A stretch of DNA of 64,000 nt. It comes from Palsa-504 sp963847965. Lineage in GTDB: Bacteria > Actinomycetota > Actinomycetes > Streptosporangiales > Streptosporangiaceae. Made by a program: the position numbers and the translations under genes. Below, piece after piece: positions 32,441-40,907 of the stretch. Position 1 is the stretch's first letter. The number at the start of each line of letters is the position of its first letter. The notes under the pieces were generated by a model that saw only the letters and a list, made by a program, of their open reading frames with translations, made no database searches and was not told where the DNA came from. The stretch spans positions 101,419-165,418 of the forward strand of contig CAWKCG010000015.1 in the NCBI GenBank assembly GCA_963847965.1, written 5' to 3'.

Positions 32441-32740
32441 TCAGGCAGCGTGCGGGGCTATTTCCACGATGAGGTCGGCGTCGAGGGCGATGCTGATCCG
32501 TTCCAGTAGCGGGATGGTGGGCGTCATGGTCAGCCAGGACTGGGCACGCACGTTGCGTTCGCGTGCCGAACCGGCGACCGTGGGCAGTCAGAACTCGCGG
32601 CCTTGTCGGATGCAGGCGGACATGGCCGCGTGTGGACGGCCGTCCGGGCGGCATGAGCCGATCACGGCGAAGGCGCGCCGGTCCAGGTAGTCGGCCAGCT
32701 GGCGGGCCGAGAGCCTGCGTTCGGGCAGGTAGGGGTGTTG
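32441..32740 (-). pseudogene. Chimeric remnant: PPOX N-terminal part joined to a helix-turn-helix protein tail
   Basis: On the minus strand: LSARQLADYLDRRAFAVIG and SCRPDGRPHAAMS, the start of a pyridoxamine-phosphate-oxidase-fold protein; then an in-frame TGA where the family has Trp, followed by LPTVAGSARERNVRAQSWLTMT of the same protein. From there it continues as PTIPLLERISIALDADLIVEI, typical of the end of an Xre-type antitoxin or regulator, and stops at 32441. Two gene pieces have been fused in frame and then inactivated. Confidence 0.55.
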
Positions 32741-32902
32741 ATCTTTCCTACGATCGATACTCCGGCACAACAGAATATAACTATTGAGCTTCCCGCTTTT
32801 CAGGAGTTCTCTCACTCCGAGAACACTTCCTGGAAAACGCTCCAACAGCCCAGCTCACACGCATCGACGCTGCTGACAACCGTTTTCCCTGCCTTTAACC
32901 CG
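32736..32902. repeat. Diverged repeat element, copy 1, with covarying stem-loop
   Basis: About 165 bp alignable to 38140-38308. Core: CTTTTCAGGA (32796-32805) pairs with TCCTGGAAAA (32828-32837) with one bulge, and inside it GTTCTC (32806-32811) pairs with GAGAAC (32819-32824). It directly precedes the IS110 remnant. Confidence 0.55.
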
Positions 32903-33633
32903 GCGGGAGCTGGCGGACGCGCTCACCGGCCGGTTCCGCGACATCCACGCCTTCGAGATCAGCACGCACCTGCGGCTGATCGACGCGATCAACGACGAGA
33001 TCGCCCGCCTGGACCAGGCGATCGGGCAGCAGCTGGCGACGGTTCCCCGCACCGCGCCGTGCTGCACCGCCTGCGGGCTGGCCGGCGGCGGGCACGCCCC
33101 CGGCTGCGCCGAACAGGGGACGACCCCGCTGAGCCTGGCCGGGCGGCTGGATGAGATCACCGGGATCGGGCAGGGCAACGCCCGGGTCGTCATCGCCGAG
33201 CTCGGCACCGGCCCGTCAACGTTCCCCGCCCCCGGGCACGCCGCCGCCTGGGCCCGCCTGACCTCCCGCACCATGCAGTCCGGCCAGACCGCCAGGCCCG
33301 GCCGCACCGGCAAGGCGCAACCGGTACCTGCGCGCCGCGCTCGGCCAGGCCGCGATGACCGCGGCCAAGACCGATACCCGGCTGGGCGCCATGTACCGCC
33401 GCATCGCCCGCAAGCGCGGCAAGCAGAAGGCCATCGTCGCGGTCTCCCGGGTCATCTGCGAGATCGCCTGGATCCTCATCTGCGACCCCGGCGCCCGGTA
33501 CGAAGAACCCGGACCCGGTTATTACAGCCCCCGCAGCCCCGCCCGCCAGACCCGGGACAAGATCCGCGAGATCGAGCGCCTCAACCCCGGCAAGAAAGTC
33601 ATCCTCGTCGACGCCAGCCCCGAAGCCGCCTGA
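32892..33633 (+). mobile_element. IS110-family transposase remnant
   Basis: Reading in shifted frames gives the central coiled region (LTGRFRDIHAFEISTHLRLID), a helix-hairpin-helix segment EITGIGQGNARVVIAELG with WARLTSRT, and the C-terminal domain from 33355 (MTAAKTDTRLGAMYRRIARKRG) to the stop at 33633. The N-terminal DEDD catalytic domain is absent and at least one frameshift lies near 33310-33320 (between TARPGRTGKA and YLRAALGQA). No intact ends are seen. Inactive. Confidence 0.7.
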
Positions 33634-33983
33634 AGCGCGCAACCCAGGGCAGCCACTCCGTTACTCATAACACTCTGGGGTGTCACGCCACCTACGGTAA
33701 TTCCCGCAAGCCACGCGCACCCCTCGCAGCCATACCGCCCGAGGGCAACTAGTTGCCGCCCTCCATCGGGTTAGTTTCCGGTCAGAAGGTCAGCCGCGCT
33801 GGTCTTATTCGCCGTGGTTCGTGAACATCCGCAGAGGACCGGGCCAGAGCGCAGCGCCAGGTCATAGACCGCGCTGACCTGGCGTGAACCCCATCCGCAG
33901 AGTTGGAAAGCGGGTATGTCTCCCCCTGAGGGCCCTCCGTAGCCGAGCTCTCCAGCCCCGTGTGGGTGCTCCGCGTGACGTGC
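33634..33983. other. Gene-free stretch with a palindrome
   Basis: 350 bases without a gene. A perfect 14-bp palindrome GGCAACTAGTTGCC (33744-33757) is preceded by ACCGCCCGAG; a related motif (ATCGCCCGAGGGCAATCGATGCC type) occurs at 44556-44578. Confidence 0.3.
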
Positions 33984-34314
33984 CTAACTCTCATCTATGG
34001 GGACGGGGCTGCTGAGAAGGTTGCGAGCGGCGTTGGCGTAGGCCATCGCGTTGGTGTGGTCAATGTTGAAGACCAGGGCAAGGTGGAGCGGGTCGGCGCC
34101 GGTGGCCAGGGCTTCGGCCAGGATCCGGTCGCGCCGGATGTGCTCCAGGGAGATGCCGCGCTGGTCCCTGCCGAGGTAGTCGGCGAGGTAGCTGGCGGGC
34201 CCGGTGCCCAGGGCGCTTTTGCGCGTGATCAGGACGTGCCGGTTGGCGGTGCCGGGCCAGGTGGCGTGCCGGTAGTCAAGCCAGGCCAGCAGGGCGTCGC
34301 GTGTCGGCTGGTGA
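33984..34314 (-). pseudogene. C-terminal remnant of a tyrosine-recombinase-like integrase
   Basis: PTRDALLAWLDYRHATWPGTANRHVLI, RRDRILAEALATGADPLHLALVF and a YANAARNLL ending match the last quarter of actinobacterial integrase-like proteins that lack a standard catalytic C-terminus. Nothing matching the core-binding or catalytic N-terminal parts lies upstream; the frame continues into the promoter of the divergent gene at 34362. Truncated relic. Confidence 0.55.
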
Positions 34315-34361
34315 GCCCCGGCCGAGGGCTGCCCCGGTCGAAACACGGTACCGTCCCGGTC

Positions 34362-34670
34362 ATGGCCACCAAAGCCGAGCGGCGCGCTGCGCGCGAACGC
34401 GTGGGCGCCTACCACGAATCGCAGTTGGCCGAACTTCTCGGCCACGTCGCGGCAGAGATCGACCGCTACCGCGTCGGCGAGATCGACGCCCATGCCGCAG
34501 ATGAGACGATCCACCACTACCACCGTGCCGCCGCAGAACTGTGGAAGTTCTGCTTCGCCCGAGGCGGCGGCGCTCACGCCGAGTTCATCGCCGACCTCCT
34601 CGACCGCATGACCGCCGACGCAGAAACCATCGACTGGTGGGAACGCGCCGCACCGCGACGACACCAATGA
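34362..34670 (+). CDS. Conserved hypothetical helical protein
   Basis: 102 residues from ATG 34362: MATKAERRAARERVGAYHES, a helical middle (EIDRYRVGEIDAHAADETIHHYHRAAAELWKFC) and DWWERAAPRRHQ at the end. I recognise this as a widespread actinobacterial family of unknown function, often next to mobile elements. Length and both ends match, so this copy appears intact although its surroundings are decayed. Confidence 0.65.
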   Translation: MATKAERRAARERVGAYHESQLAELLGHVAAEIDRYRVGEIDAHAADETIHHYHRAAAELWKFCFARGGGAHAEFIADLLDRMTADAETIDWWERAAPRRHQ

Positions 34671-34929
34671 CCCAACCGTGCTGCGCTCCCCGGGCGGGGG
34701 TGCCGGGGTCTGTCACGGACCGTGGCCACGCCTCACGACGGCTGAGCGCGCTGACCCGCCGATATGATCGGCTGTTCAGCCGCCGTGCCGGGCGGCGGTG
34801 CCGCACCTAAGGGATCGTTATGGACCTACCTCTCAACGAGAGCTGAGCGCCCGCGGAAGGGGCCAGTCGTCGCGGACCAGCGTGAGTTCCCAGCCGGCCC
34901 CGGATCGGGCAGCCGGGCCATGTTGCGGC
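34671..34929. other. Short gene-free spacer
   Basis: About 260 bases between converging genes; small GC hairpins only, nothing assigned. Confidence 0.25.
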
Positions 34930-36153
34930 CTAGGCCGCGGCATCCCACAGCTCGGTGCGGTATGCGCCGACGTGGGCCGCGATGCTGGTCAGCGCCGCAG
35001 CTGCGGGTAGCGGAGGCAGTCGGCGTCCGTCCCGCAGCCGGATGGCGATCTGGCCGGCGGCGGCTTCCCTCTGGCCGATGACTGCCTGGTAGGGCACCAG
35101 CCTTGAGGATCTGATGCGGCTGCCCAGAGTGCCGAGTTCGGGCCCGGCCATGCGGGCGCGCAGCCCGAGTTCGGCGGCGTGGCGGGCGACCGAGGCCGCG
35201 GGCAGCAGCAGCGCGTCGGTAACCGGCAGCACCACGAGTTGCTCGGGCGCGAGCCAGTCGGGGAAGGCGCCGCCGTGCCGCTCGATCAGGTGCGCGACCG
35301 CCCGTTCCATGCTGCCGACGATGCTGCGGTGCACCATGACCGGGCGGTGCCTGGCTCCGTCCGCGCCGATGTAGTCCAGGTCGAACTGCCCGGGCTGGTA
35401 GAAGTCAACCTGGATGGTGGACAGGGTCGCCTCCCGCTCGGAGCTATCGGCCACCTGCACATCGATCTTCGGCCCGTAGAAAGCGGCCTCCCCCGCGCCG
35501 GCCTCGTAGGCCAGACCTGCATCGGCGAGGATCCCGGCCAACATGGCGGTTGCCTGTTCCCACATGTGAGGGCTGCCCACGTATTTGCCTTCGGTGCCGG
35601 GCAGCGACAGCCGGTACCGCACTGGCTCGATGCCGAGCGCGGCGTAGGCCTGCCGGATCATCGCCAGCGCGGCGCTGGCCTCGCCCGCTGCCTGGTCCGC
35701 GGTGCAGAAGATGTGCGCGTCGTTCAGCTGCATCGCCCGTACCCTGGTCAGCCCGCCGAGCACCCCGGATAGCTCGGCCCGGTACTGCCCGCCCAGCTCG
35801 GCCAGCCGCAGCGGCAGCTCACGATAGCTCCGCCCGCGGGACCGGTAGACCAGCGCGTGGTGCGGACACAGGCTGGGCCGCAGCACGACCTGCTCCCCGC
35901 CCAGCTCCATCGGCGGGTACATGCCGTCGCGATAATGCGACCAGTGCCCGGATATCTCATACAACTCGCGCTTGCCCAGCACCGGCGAGTAAATGTGCTG
36001 GTAGCCGGCTCGCCGCTCCAGTTCCCGCACGTACTCCTCCAGCGCGTGCCGGACCGCGGCGCCCGCAGGCAGCCAGTACGGCAGCCCAGCCCCGACCAGC
36101 GGGTCGGTGCCGAACAGCCCAAGCTCGCGGCCGAGCTTGCGGTGATCGTACAT
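34930..36153 (-). CDS. thrS: Short threonyl-tRNA synthetase (catalytic and anticodon-binding domains only)
   Basis: Charges tRNA-Thr with threonine. 407 residues from ATG 36153 with GAGGAGG seven bases upstream. It lacks the N-terminal TGS and editing domains of full ThrRS (about 640 residues) and begins at DHRKLGRELGLF. Class II motif 2 and the zinc ligands are kept: Cys in LCPHHAL, His in NDAHIF, His in MVHRSIVGSMER. A C-terminal anticodon-binding domain follows (LVVLPVTD...). No editing domain means no in-cis removal of Ser-tRNA. Such second ThrRS copies can give resistance to ThrRS inhibitors or serve starvation; a leader peptide and attenuator precede it. Confidence 0.88.
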   Translation of the reverse strand: MYDHRKLGRELGLFGTDPLVGAGLPYWLPAGAAVRHALEEYVRELERRAGYQHIYSPVLGKRELYEISGHWSHYRDGMYPPMELGGEQVVLRPSLCPHHALVYRSRGRSYRELPLRLAELGGQYRAELSGVLGGLTRVRAMQLNDAHIFCTADQAAGEASAALAMIRQAYAALGIEPVRYRLSLPGTEGKYVGSPHMWEQATAMLAGILADAGLAYEAGAGEAAFYGPKIDVQVADSSEREATLSTIQVDFYQPGQFDLDYIGADGARHRPVMVHRSIVGSMERAVAHLIERHGGAFPDWLAPEQLVVLPVTDALLLPAASVARHAAELGLRARMAGPELGTLGSRIRSSRLVPYQAVIGQREAAAGQIAIRLRDGRRLPPLPAAAALTSIAAHVGAYRTELWDAAA

Positions 36154-36202
36154 AACGGCCTCCTCGACCATGTAACCGGGCGGGCGACCCCAGGCAAACC
36201 AA

Positions 36203-36227
36203 AGCCCCGGGCACTCGCCCCGGGGCT
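36203..36227 (-). terminator. Attenuator hairpin upstream of thrS
   Basis: On the minus strand AGCCCCGGG and CCCGGGGCT form a 9-bp stem with a 7-base loop, followed by TTTGGTTT. It starts 18 bases after the stop of the Thr-rich leader peptide and ends 50 bases before the synthetase start. Confidence 0.65.
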
Positions 36228-36245
36228 AATGAGCAAAGACAGCGA

Positions 36246-36296
36246 TCAGCGCGCCGGGACCGGCTCCGGCGTCGTCGTCATGCCAGCACGCTGCAT
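36246..36296 (-). CDS. Threonine-codon leader peptide for thrS
   Basis: ATG 36296 (GGTGA upstream) encodes MQRAGMTTTPEPVPAR and stops at 36246; a second in-frame ATG is at 36281. Three consecutive ACG Thr codons sit just before a GCCGG/CCGGC pairing. Placed in front of a terminator and a threonyl-tRNA synthetase gene, it fits ribosome-mediated attenuation: low Thr-tRNA stalls the ribosome on the ACG run and prevents the terminator. Confidence 0.6.
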   Translation of the reverse strand: MQRAGMTTTPEPVPAR

Positions 36297-36724
36297 GCCG
36301 TTCACCGTAGCACCCGGACTCTGATCGACGCGCATGAGTTTCCGCCTGGCGGTGCCAGAGCCTGCCCGTCGGACAGCAGCCCAATCATCGCGCGGGGGCG
36401 CAAACGGCTATCACTAGGATGAGACTGGCCTCGCCGGTCGGCGGCTGTACCACGGCGAAATGCTTGTGGTCGGGCGGCAAGATCCTGGTCGTCTTGTGAC
36501 GGGCCGCCTGCACCACGGTTGATGCGCCGGTTAGCCCTCGCGGCTGTGCAGGCGCCTGGCCTGCACGGTGGTCGGCGGCATCCCGGTCCGCGGCTGCCGG
36601 GCCGAAATCACTCTGGCCGTTGCCTAACGGGACTCGCATCCGGTGGAGCGCATCGTGGGATCGGACCCTGGCCGACCGCTGGGCAGCGGCGTGGCGGCCG
36701 GTCAGGGTAGCGGCTTGCCGGGGA
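36297..36724. other. Gene-free region containing the thrS promoter
   Basis: About 430 bases; the promoter of the thrS leader should lie in the first 60 bases. No gene is supported in the rest; long open frames here look compositional. Confidence 0.3.
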
Positions 36725-37654
36725 TCACCGTGTGGTCGCGGGCCGCGGGGATTGTGGGCGGGCCGGAGCCTGGGTGGCGAGGGCGGCGATCTCGTCGAGC
36801 ATCGACGGCCAGAGTTCCCGCGGCAGGTCGTGGCCCATTTCCGGGTAGATGACGAGCCGGGCGCCCGGGATCGCGGCGGCGGTCGCCCGGCCGGCCTTGA
36901 CGTTGATGATGGGGTCCTGGCCGCCGTGCAGGACCAGAGTGGGGATCCGCACTGCGGCGAGCGCCTTGCGCCGGCTGCCGGATGCGCTGACCGCGGCTCG
37001 CTGCCGGAAGTCGTCGGCCTCGGTGCCGGGGTCACGCTGGTAGGAGCGGCGGCCGATGTCGCGGATGAGGTCCTCGTCGATCGGGTAGCGCGCAGTGCCG
37101 GTGAGCCGCCTCAGGGCCACGGCCGCCTCGGCCGCCTCCTCGGGGCCTTTTACTGGCGTGCCGGCGATCTGCATCAGCTTGCGCATCGTGGAGATCTTCG
37201 GCATGGTGCCGATCCGGGCCGAGGGCGTGGACATGATCGAGGTGAGCGTGCGGACGCGCGGCGGGTGCCGGATGGCCATGGTCTGGGCGATCATGCCGCC
37301 CAGGGAGGCCCCGACGATGTGGGCGGAATCCCGGCCCAGCGCATCCAGCACCGCCGCGGCGTCGTCGGCCATGTCCTCGAGCCGGTAGGGCGCGGCGGCA
37401 TGACGGATGAGCGGCTTGAGCCAGCCGGGGTTCCCGGCTTCGGTGAGGTGCGTCGACAGGCCGGCATCACGGTTATCGAAGCGGGTCACGCAGAACCCGC
37501 GGCCGGCGAGGGCCGCCACGAACGCGTCCGGCCATATCAGCATCTGTATCCCGATGCCGCTGATCAGCAGCAGCGGCTCGCTGCCAGGTATGGATCGCTG
37601 GCGGCGGGGAACCGATCGGTCGGCCGCTCGGCGACGAGGAAGCAATCGACACAT
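36725..37654 (-). CDS. Alpha/beta hydrolase
   Basis: 309 residues. Core fold begins at EPLLLISGIGIQM (about residue 26), with oxyanion region, FDNRDAGLS, nucleophile Ser in GASLGGM, acid Asp in LHGGQDPI and His in MGHDLP. These complete the hydrolase triad; the substrate is unknown. The first 25 residues (Arg-rich) do not look like the usual first beta-strand, so the annotated N-terminus may be altered or the true start lost. ATG 37654 is the most upstream usable start. Confidence 0.75.
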   Translation of the reverse strand: MCRLLPRRRAADRSVPRRQRSIPGSEPLLLISGIGIQMLIWPDAFVAALAGRGFCVTRFDNRDAGLSTHLTEAGNPGWLKPLIRHAAAPYRLEDMADDAAAVLDALGRDSAHIVGASLGGMIAQTMAIRHPPRVRTLTSIMSTPSARIGTMPKISTMRKLMQIAGTPVKGPEEAAEAAVALRRLTGTARYPIDEDLIRDIGRRSYQRDPGTEADDFRQRAAVSASGSRRKALAAVRIPTLVLHGGQDPIINVKAGRATAAAIPGARLVIYPEMGHDLPRELWPSMLDEIAALATQAPARPQSPRPATTR

Positions 37655-38139
37655 TGACCCGGCTGCTCTTGTACGGCCTCACCGGCAGCGGCAGGACCCC
37701 GGAGGACGCCTGTCAGCCCGGATCGCCTCGCGATCGTTCCACTGGCGCGCGGTGACCGGCCTGCGGGCCGACGCCGCCATCCGCCATGCCACCCCGCATC
37801 CGAACAGATAATCTGCGCGCAGGAACCCGCATATGCCTATTGCCTCGGTAGGCATTCCTATTCGATCTGAAATTGTTCGAGCTAATTACAATATGGCCGC
37901 CTGCCACGCTACGTGACCGTGAGGAGCGCTCACCGAGCTATTGTGGCCCACCCGGATCGCGGTCAACGACGTGACCTGAGCTACCGGTTACAAGAAGGTC
38001 GTCCATGCCGAGATCATCATCGCCAACAAGATAACTCAGCCCAGCTCACCTGAATCTTTGCACGTCACTGGACTTGTACAGTCATCGCAGCAGTCATGCT
38101 GCCGTGTACCGGGTAGTGCCGTCTTGTTTGTATTATCGG
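37655..38139. other. Gene-free, AT-richer region
   Basis: About 485 bases with lower GC than the surroundings from 37850 on. No gene, terminator or repeat is supported. Confidence 0.3.
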
Positions 38140-38308
38140 CGCGTTGATCTCTTCTCCGACCAAAGTTCCGGCAGACCAGATTGGGCTATTGAACTTCCGC
38201 TTTTCAGGAGCTCTATCATCCCGAGAGCATTTACCTGGAAAAGGCTCCAACGGGGCTAGGCTCAGTTTGCATCGCCGTTCAGGTACCGTCACGTTTCCGT
38301 GTCTTTAC
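38140..38308. repeat. Diverged repeat element, copy 2, with covarying stem-loop
   Basis: Alignable to 32736-32902. CTTTTCAGG (38200-38208) pairs with CCTGGAAAAG (38234-38243) with a bulge; inside, GCTCT (38210-38214) pairs with AGAGC (38224-38228). The inner pair differs from copy 1 (U-A replaced by C-G), a compensatory change. No coding potential is shared between copies. Confidence 0.55.
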
Positions 38309-38431
38309 CGCTCGTGCATCAGGTGCGCCGGTAGAATCCGGGCGTGCCGTATCGTCCGCGATTCTGGTGGGGATAGGCGGGGGACCACCAGCCTGGGCAC
38401 GTGGTGGGTTCTGTGCGGCTCCAAGAGCTGA

Positions 38432-39076
38432 CGCTGGTCGAACCGCAAGGAACCGGCAGCAGTATTCCACAGCTCTCCCTGGCTGGGGACCGCCATATTC
38501 CTGGGCGCAGTCCTCGTAGTCCTAGCGGAGGGCTCTTACCAGGAATCCCGAGCCCTTGAACGGGACCGGGAAGGCAGGCTGACGGCGCTGCGGAATGATC
38601 ACCGGGCCGAACTGGCCGAACAGCGCGCAAAGGATGCCGAACAGCGCGCAAAGGATCAGGCCGCGATCAATGCCGCGCTTACGGCGGCTGCCGTCGCCCA
38701 GGCCGGCGGCAGTGCCAGCCCTGACCCCGCCGACTGGAACGCGTACGCCGACTACTACCCGCCCGGCATCCTGATGTTCAACCTGAGACACAGGCTGGAC
38801 AATCTCGCAGCCGCGTTCGCTTTCAGTGCCGTCCGGTGCGAGGTCACCGACCCGGATGGTGTCCGCAGGGAAGCCGGGGACCGGAACATCAGCAGCGTGA
38901 AGGCCCTGTTCACGGCGCGGTACAACCCTGACAACTTCCCCGGCGCGCCCCCGGTGCGAAGCGGCACCTACCGCTTCGATGGACAGGCCAGGGTGCCAAG
39001 GGGACTGGCTCCGGATCGCCCAGGGTTACGAGGACCGCCGACCGAGGCAGCGGCCAGCTCTCCGGTAACCCCCTAA
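38432..39076 (+). pseudogene. Membrane-anchored coiled-coil protein gene without a start codon
   Basis: From just after the TGA at 38429-38431 the frame encodes a helix (WLGTAIFLGAVLVVLAEG), a charged coiled coil with the tandem repeat AEQRAKD, then DWNAYADYYPPGILMFNLRHRLDNL and a globular part. No ATG, GTG or TTG occurs in frame before the first ATG at 38774, well inside the protein. The 3' end runs antisense into a GntR gene after QARVPRG. Both ends appear lost; function unrecognised. Confidence 0.5.
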
Positions 39077-39308
39077 CGTAGAACCCCATGCCCTGCGAGA
39101 TCTCCGCGAGGCCGTCCGCCACCAGCAGGCGCAGGGCCTTGCCGGCCGTCGTGCGCGCCACGCCGAACTCCTGCACCAGATCGTTGATCGACGGGAGCCG
39201 CGTCCCCGGCGCGTACCGGCCCGCATCGATCCTCTCGCGCAGGATCGCCGCCACCTGCCGGTAGGGTGCCACGGCCGACTCGTAGTTGATCACGCACTCA
39301 TAGTGCAT
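38910..39308 (-). CDS. Short GntR-family regulator
   Basis: 132 residues from ATG 39308 (AGG five bases before); ATG 39323 is an alternative. Winged helix-turn-helix of the YtrA type: YRQVAAILRERIDAGRYAPGTRLPSINDLVQEFGVARTTAGKALRLLVADGLAEI. Beyond about residue 80 the sequence is not family-like and overlaps the 3' end of the coiled-coil gene remnant, so the tail was probably changed by rearrangement. DNA-binding part looks functional. Confidence 0.65.
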   Translation of the reverse strand: MHYECVINYESAVAPYRQVAAILRERIDAGRYAPGTRLPSINDLVQEFGVARTTAGKALRLLVADGLAEISQGMGFYVRGLPESWPLPRSAVLVTLGDPEPVPLAPWPVHRSGRCRFAPGARRGSCQGCTAP

Positions 39309-39378
39309 GACCTGCGCAAACATACGTCAACAGTATCAGCCCATAGAAGACCATAGGCTACCGTGGTACGGTCGGGAC

Positions 39379-39603
39379 ATGATCACTGGAGGCGAGCCCG
39401 AGTTTGTCGACCAGGTTCCGCGCCGGCAGGCGTACGAGGATGCCCACCCCGAAGTGGAGATCACCTATCACGGGCCTTACTGGAAAGCCGTGGTAACCGA
39501 GGAGGCCGGGCAGACCACGGTCACGCGGTATGAGTTGAAGGACTTGCTGGACAAGCTCGAAGAGGCCGACCGGGAGCGGTGGGCGCGCCGAGCGCGTCTT
39601 TGA
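39379..39603 (+). CDS. Small hypothetical protein
   Basis: 74 residues from ATG 39379: acidic start, a central strand-rich part (PEVEITYHGPYWKAVV) and a helical end (ELKDLLDKLEEADRERWARRARL). No recognised domain. It lies 31 bp before the next small gene on the same strand and divergent from the GntR regulator, so the regulator may control this pair. Confidence 0.5.
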   Translation: MITGGEPEFVDQVPRRQAYEDAHPEVEITYHGPYWKAVVTEEAGQTTVTRYELKDLLDKLEEADRERWARRARL

Positions 39604-39634
39604 CTTTGACACTCCCGTATGCGACCGTAGATCT

Positions 39635-39883
39635 ATGCCTGACCGCTCAAGGAAGAAGCGCCCGGCCGACCTGAACCGGCTGGCGTTCTCCATTGTCGCG
39701 GACGCCACCAGCGAGGAACCCGAGCCTGACCCGTACGAGGGGAAGAACCCGGCAGCCGTGGAGCTTGGCCGTCAGGGCGGACTCAAGGGCGGTAAGGCGA
39801 GGGCCGAGAAGCTGACGCCCGAGCAGCGGAGCGAGATAGCTAGACGGGCTGCGAAAGCGCGCTGGCAGCGCCGTTCGGGCTAG
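39635..39883 (+). CDS. Small KGG-repeat-type hypothetical protein
   Basis: 82 residues. Basic start, acidic middle (SEEPEPDPYEGKNPAAVELG), then GRQGGLKGGKARAEKLTPEQRSEIARRAAKARW, a conserved helix-loop module found in many small bacterial proteins associated with mobile or conjugative DNA. The KGGKAR part resembles nucleic-acid-binding tails; function is not established. Appears intact. Confidence 0.6.
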   Translation: MPDRSRKKRPADLNRLAFSIVADATSEEPEPDPYEGKNPAAVELGRQGGLKGGKARAEKLTPEQRSEIARRAAKARWQRRSG

Positions 39884-39952
39884 AGGGCGCGTGGTCTGGC
39901 TCTGACTCGCCATCATCCCTGTAAACGATGTCGAGGATGTTCTTGGCCGCGT

Positions 39953-40669
39953 CTAGCCAGAGCTTGCGCTGCTGCTGGGTGTAGCGCTCAGCCTTCGGCC
40001 GGCAGCTTGGCCACTAGGCTCTGCATCAGTGTCTGGCATCTGTACCGCCTCCGCTTGAGACACCTGCGCCGGCTCCTTGCGCTCAGGCGTACCGCCACCC
40101 CCGGTCGTGAGGGTGCCGCGCCCGCTTAGGATGGTACCCGCCGCCGCGCCGGGATTAGCGGAACTGGGACGGATCAGCCGGTCACGGCCTGACCGGAAGT
40201 AGCCGGCGGTCTCAGCGCTTGCCAGGAAGACCTGCCGCGCCTTGGTAACCCTGCTGGGCGAGACGCCCAAGCGCTCAATGTCAACGTCGATGTCCCTGAT
40301 CATCGGCAGCTTGCCCCCGTCGGCTGCGTATCGGCCATACAGCGCCCGGTAAAGCGGCACGTGCAGGAACGCCTCAGCCAGCGCGTCCGCCTCTGTATCG
40401 GGCGCGGCCACGCGGCGCCCGAGATCGGTGAGGCTCGCCTCCCTGCTCACGGTCTCTATGAGACCGAACATCTGCCCGGCAGCCGTCTTGCCGCGGAATG
40501 CGCCGCTGTTCCTCTGCTGGCCGAGTGCGGCAGCCAGATCGTCATACCGCATCCTGCCGCCGCGCCTGTCGAGCAGCCGGGCCAGCCCGGCTGCGTCCTT
40601 GAGCTGGCTGATCGGGAAAGACTCTTCCGGTCGATCGCTGCTCCTCGTGCGTCCCTGTATAACTGCCAT
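39953..40669 (-). CDS. Hypothetical protein with winged-helix-like domain and broken 3' end
   Basis: 238 residues from ATG 40669, which has GGGGAGAG just upstream. N-terminal 160 residues look globular (FPISQLKDAAGLARLLDRRGGRMRYDDLAAALGQ). Near the end two frame breaks are apparent: LMQSLVAKLPAEG appears in a second frame after about 40022-40031, and RYTQQQRKLWLDAAKNILDIVY in a third after about 39981-39994, together forming a plausible original C-terminus. The present tail (MPDTDAEPSG...) is therefore probably artefactual or decayed. Confidence 0.55.
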   Translation of the reverse strand: MAVIQGRTRSSDRPEESFPISQLKDAAGLARLLDRRGGRMRYDDLAAALGQQRNSGAFRGKTAAGQMFGLIETVSREASLTDLGRRVAAPDTEADALAEAFLHVPLYRALYGRYAADGGKLPMIRDIDVDIERLGVSPSRVTKARQVFLASAETAGYFRSGRDRLIRPSSANPGAAAGTILSGRGTLTTGGGGTPERKEPAQVSQAEAVQMPDTDAEPSGQAAGRRLSATPSSSASSG

Positions 40670-40907
40670 GATCTCTCCCCAAGGAGCCGTCTGGGGGCAG
40701 TTTACAGGGGCAGCATTACGCCTATCGCACTCTGGGCGTCAAGTCGGAGGACTTTTTCAGCGACAGAGGGGACTCAGTCCTTCGTGTCGTTGCCTCCAGT
40801 CACGTCCCCAGCCGGCTGACGCTTCCGTCCGGAGGTGGGTCTATGAGATGAACCGCCCCAGGAGGGCCTACGGGCCTAGGAATCCACAGCCCTCCCTGGG
40901 GCACCAC

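Noticed and set aside
36620..37657. 345-codon plus-strand frame
   Set aside because: Antisense shadow of the alpha/beta hydrolase, which has a complete catalytic triad.
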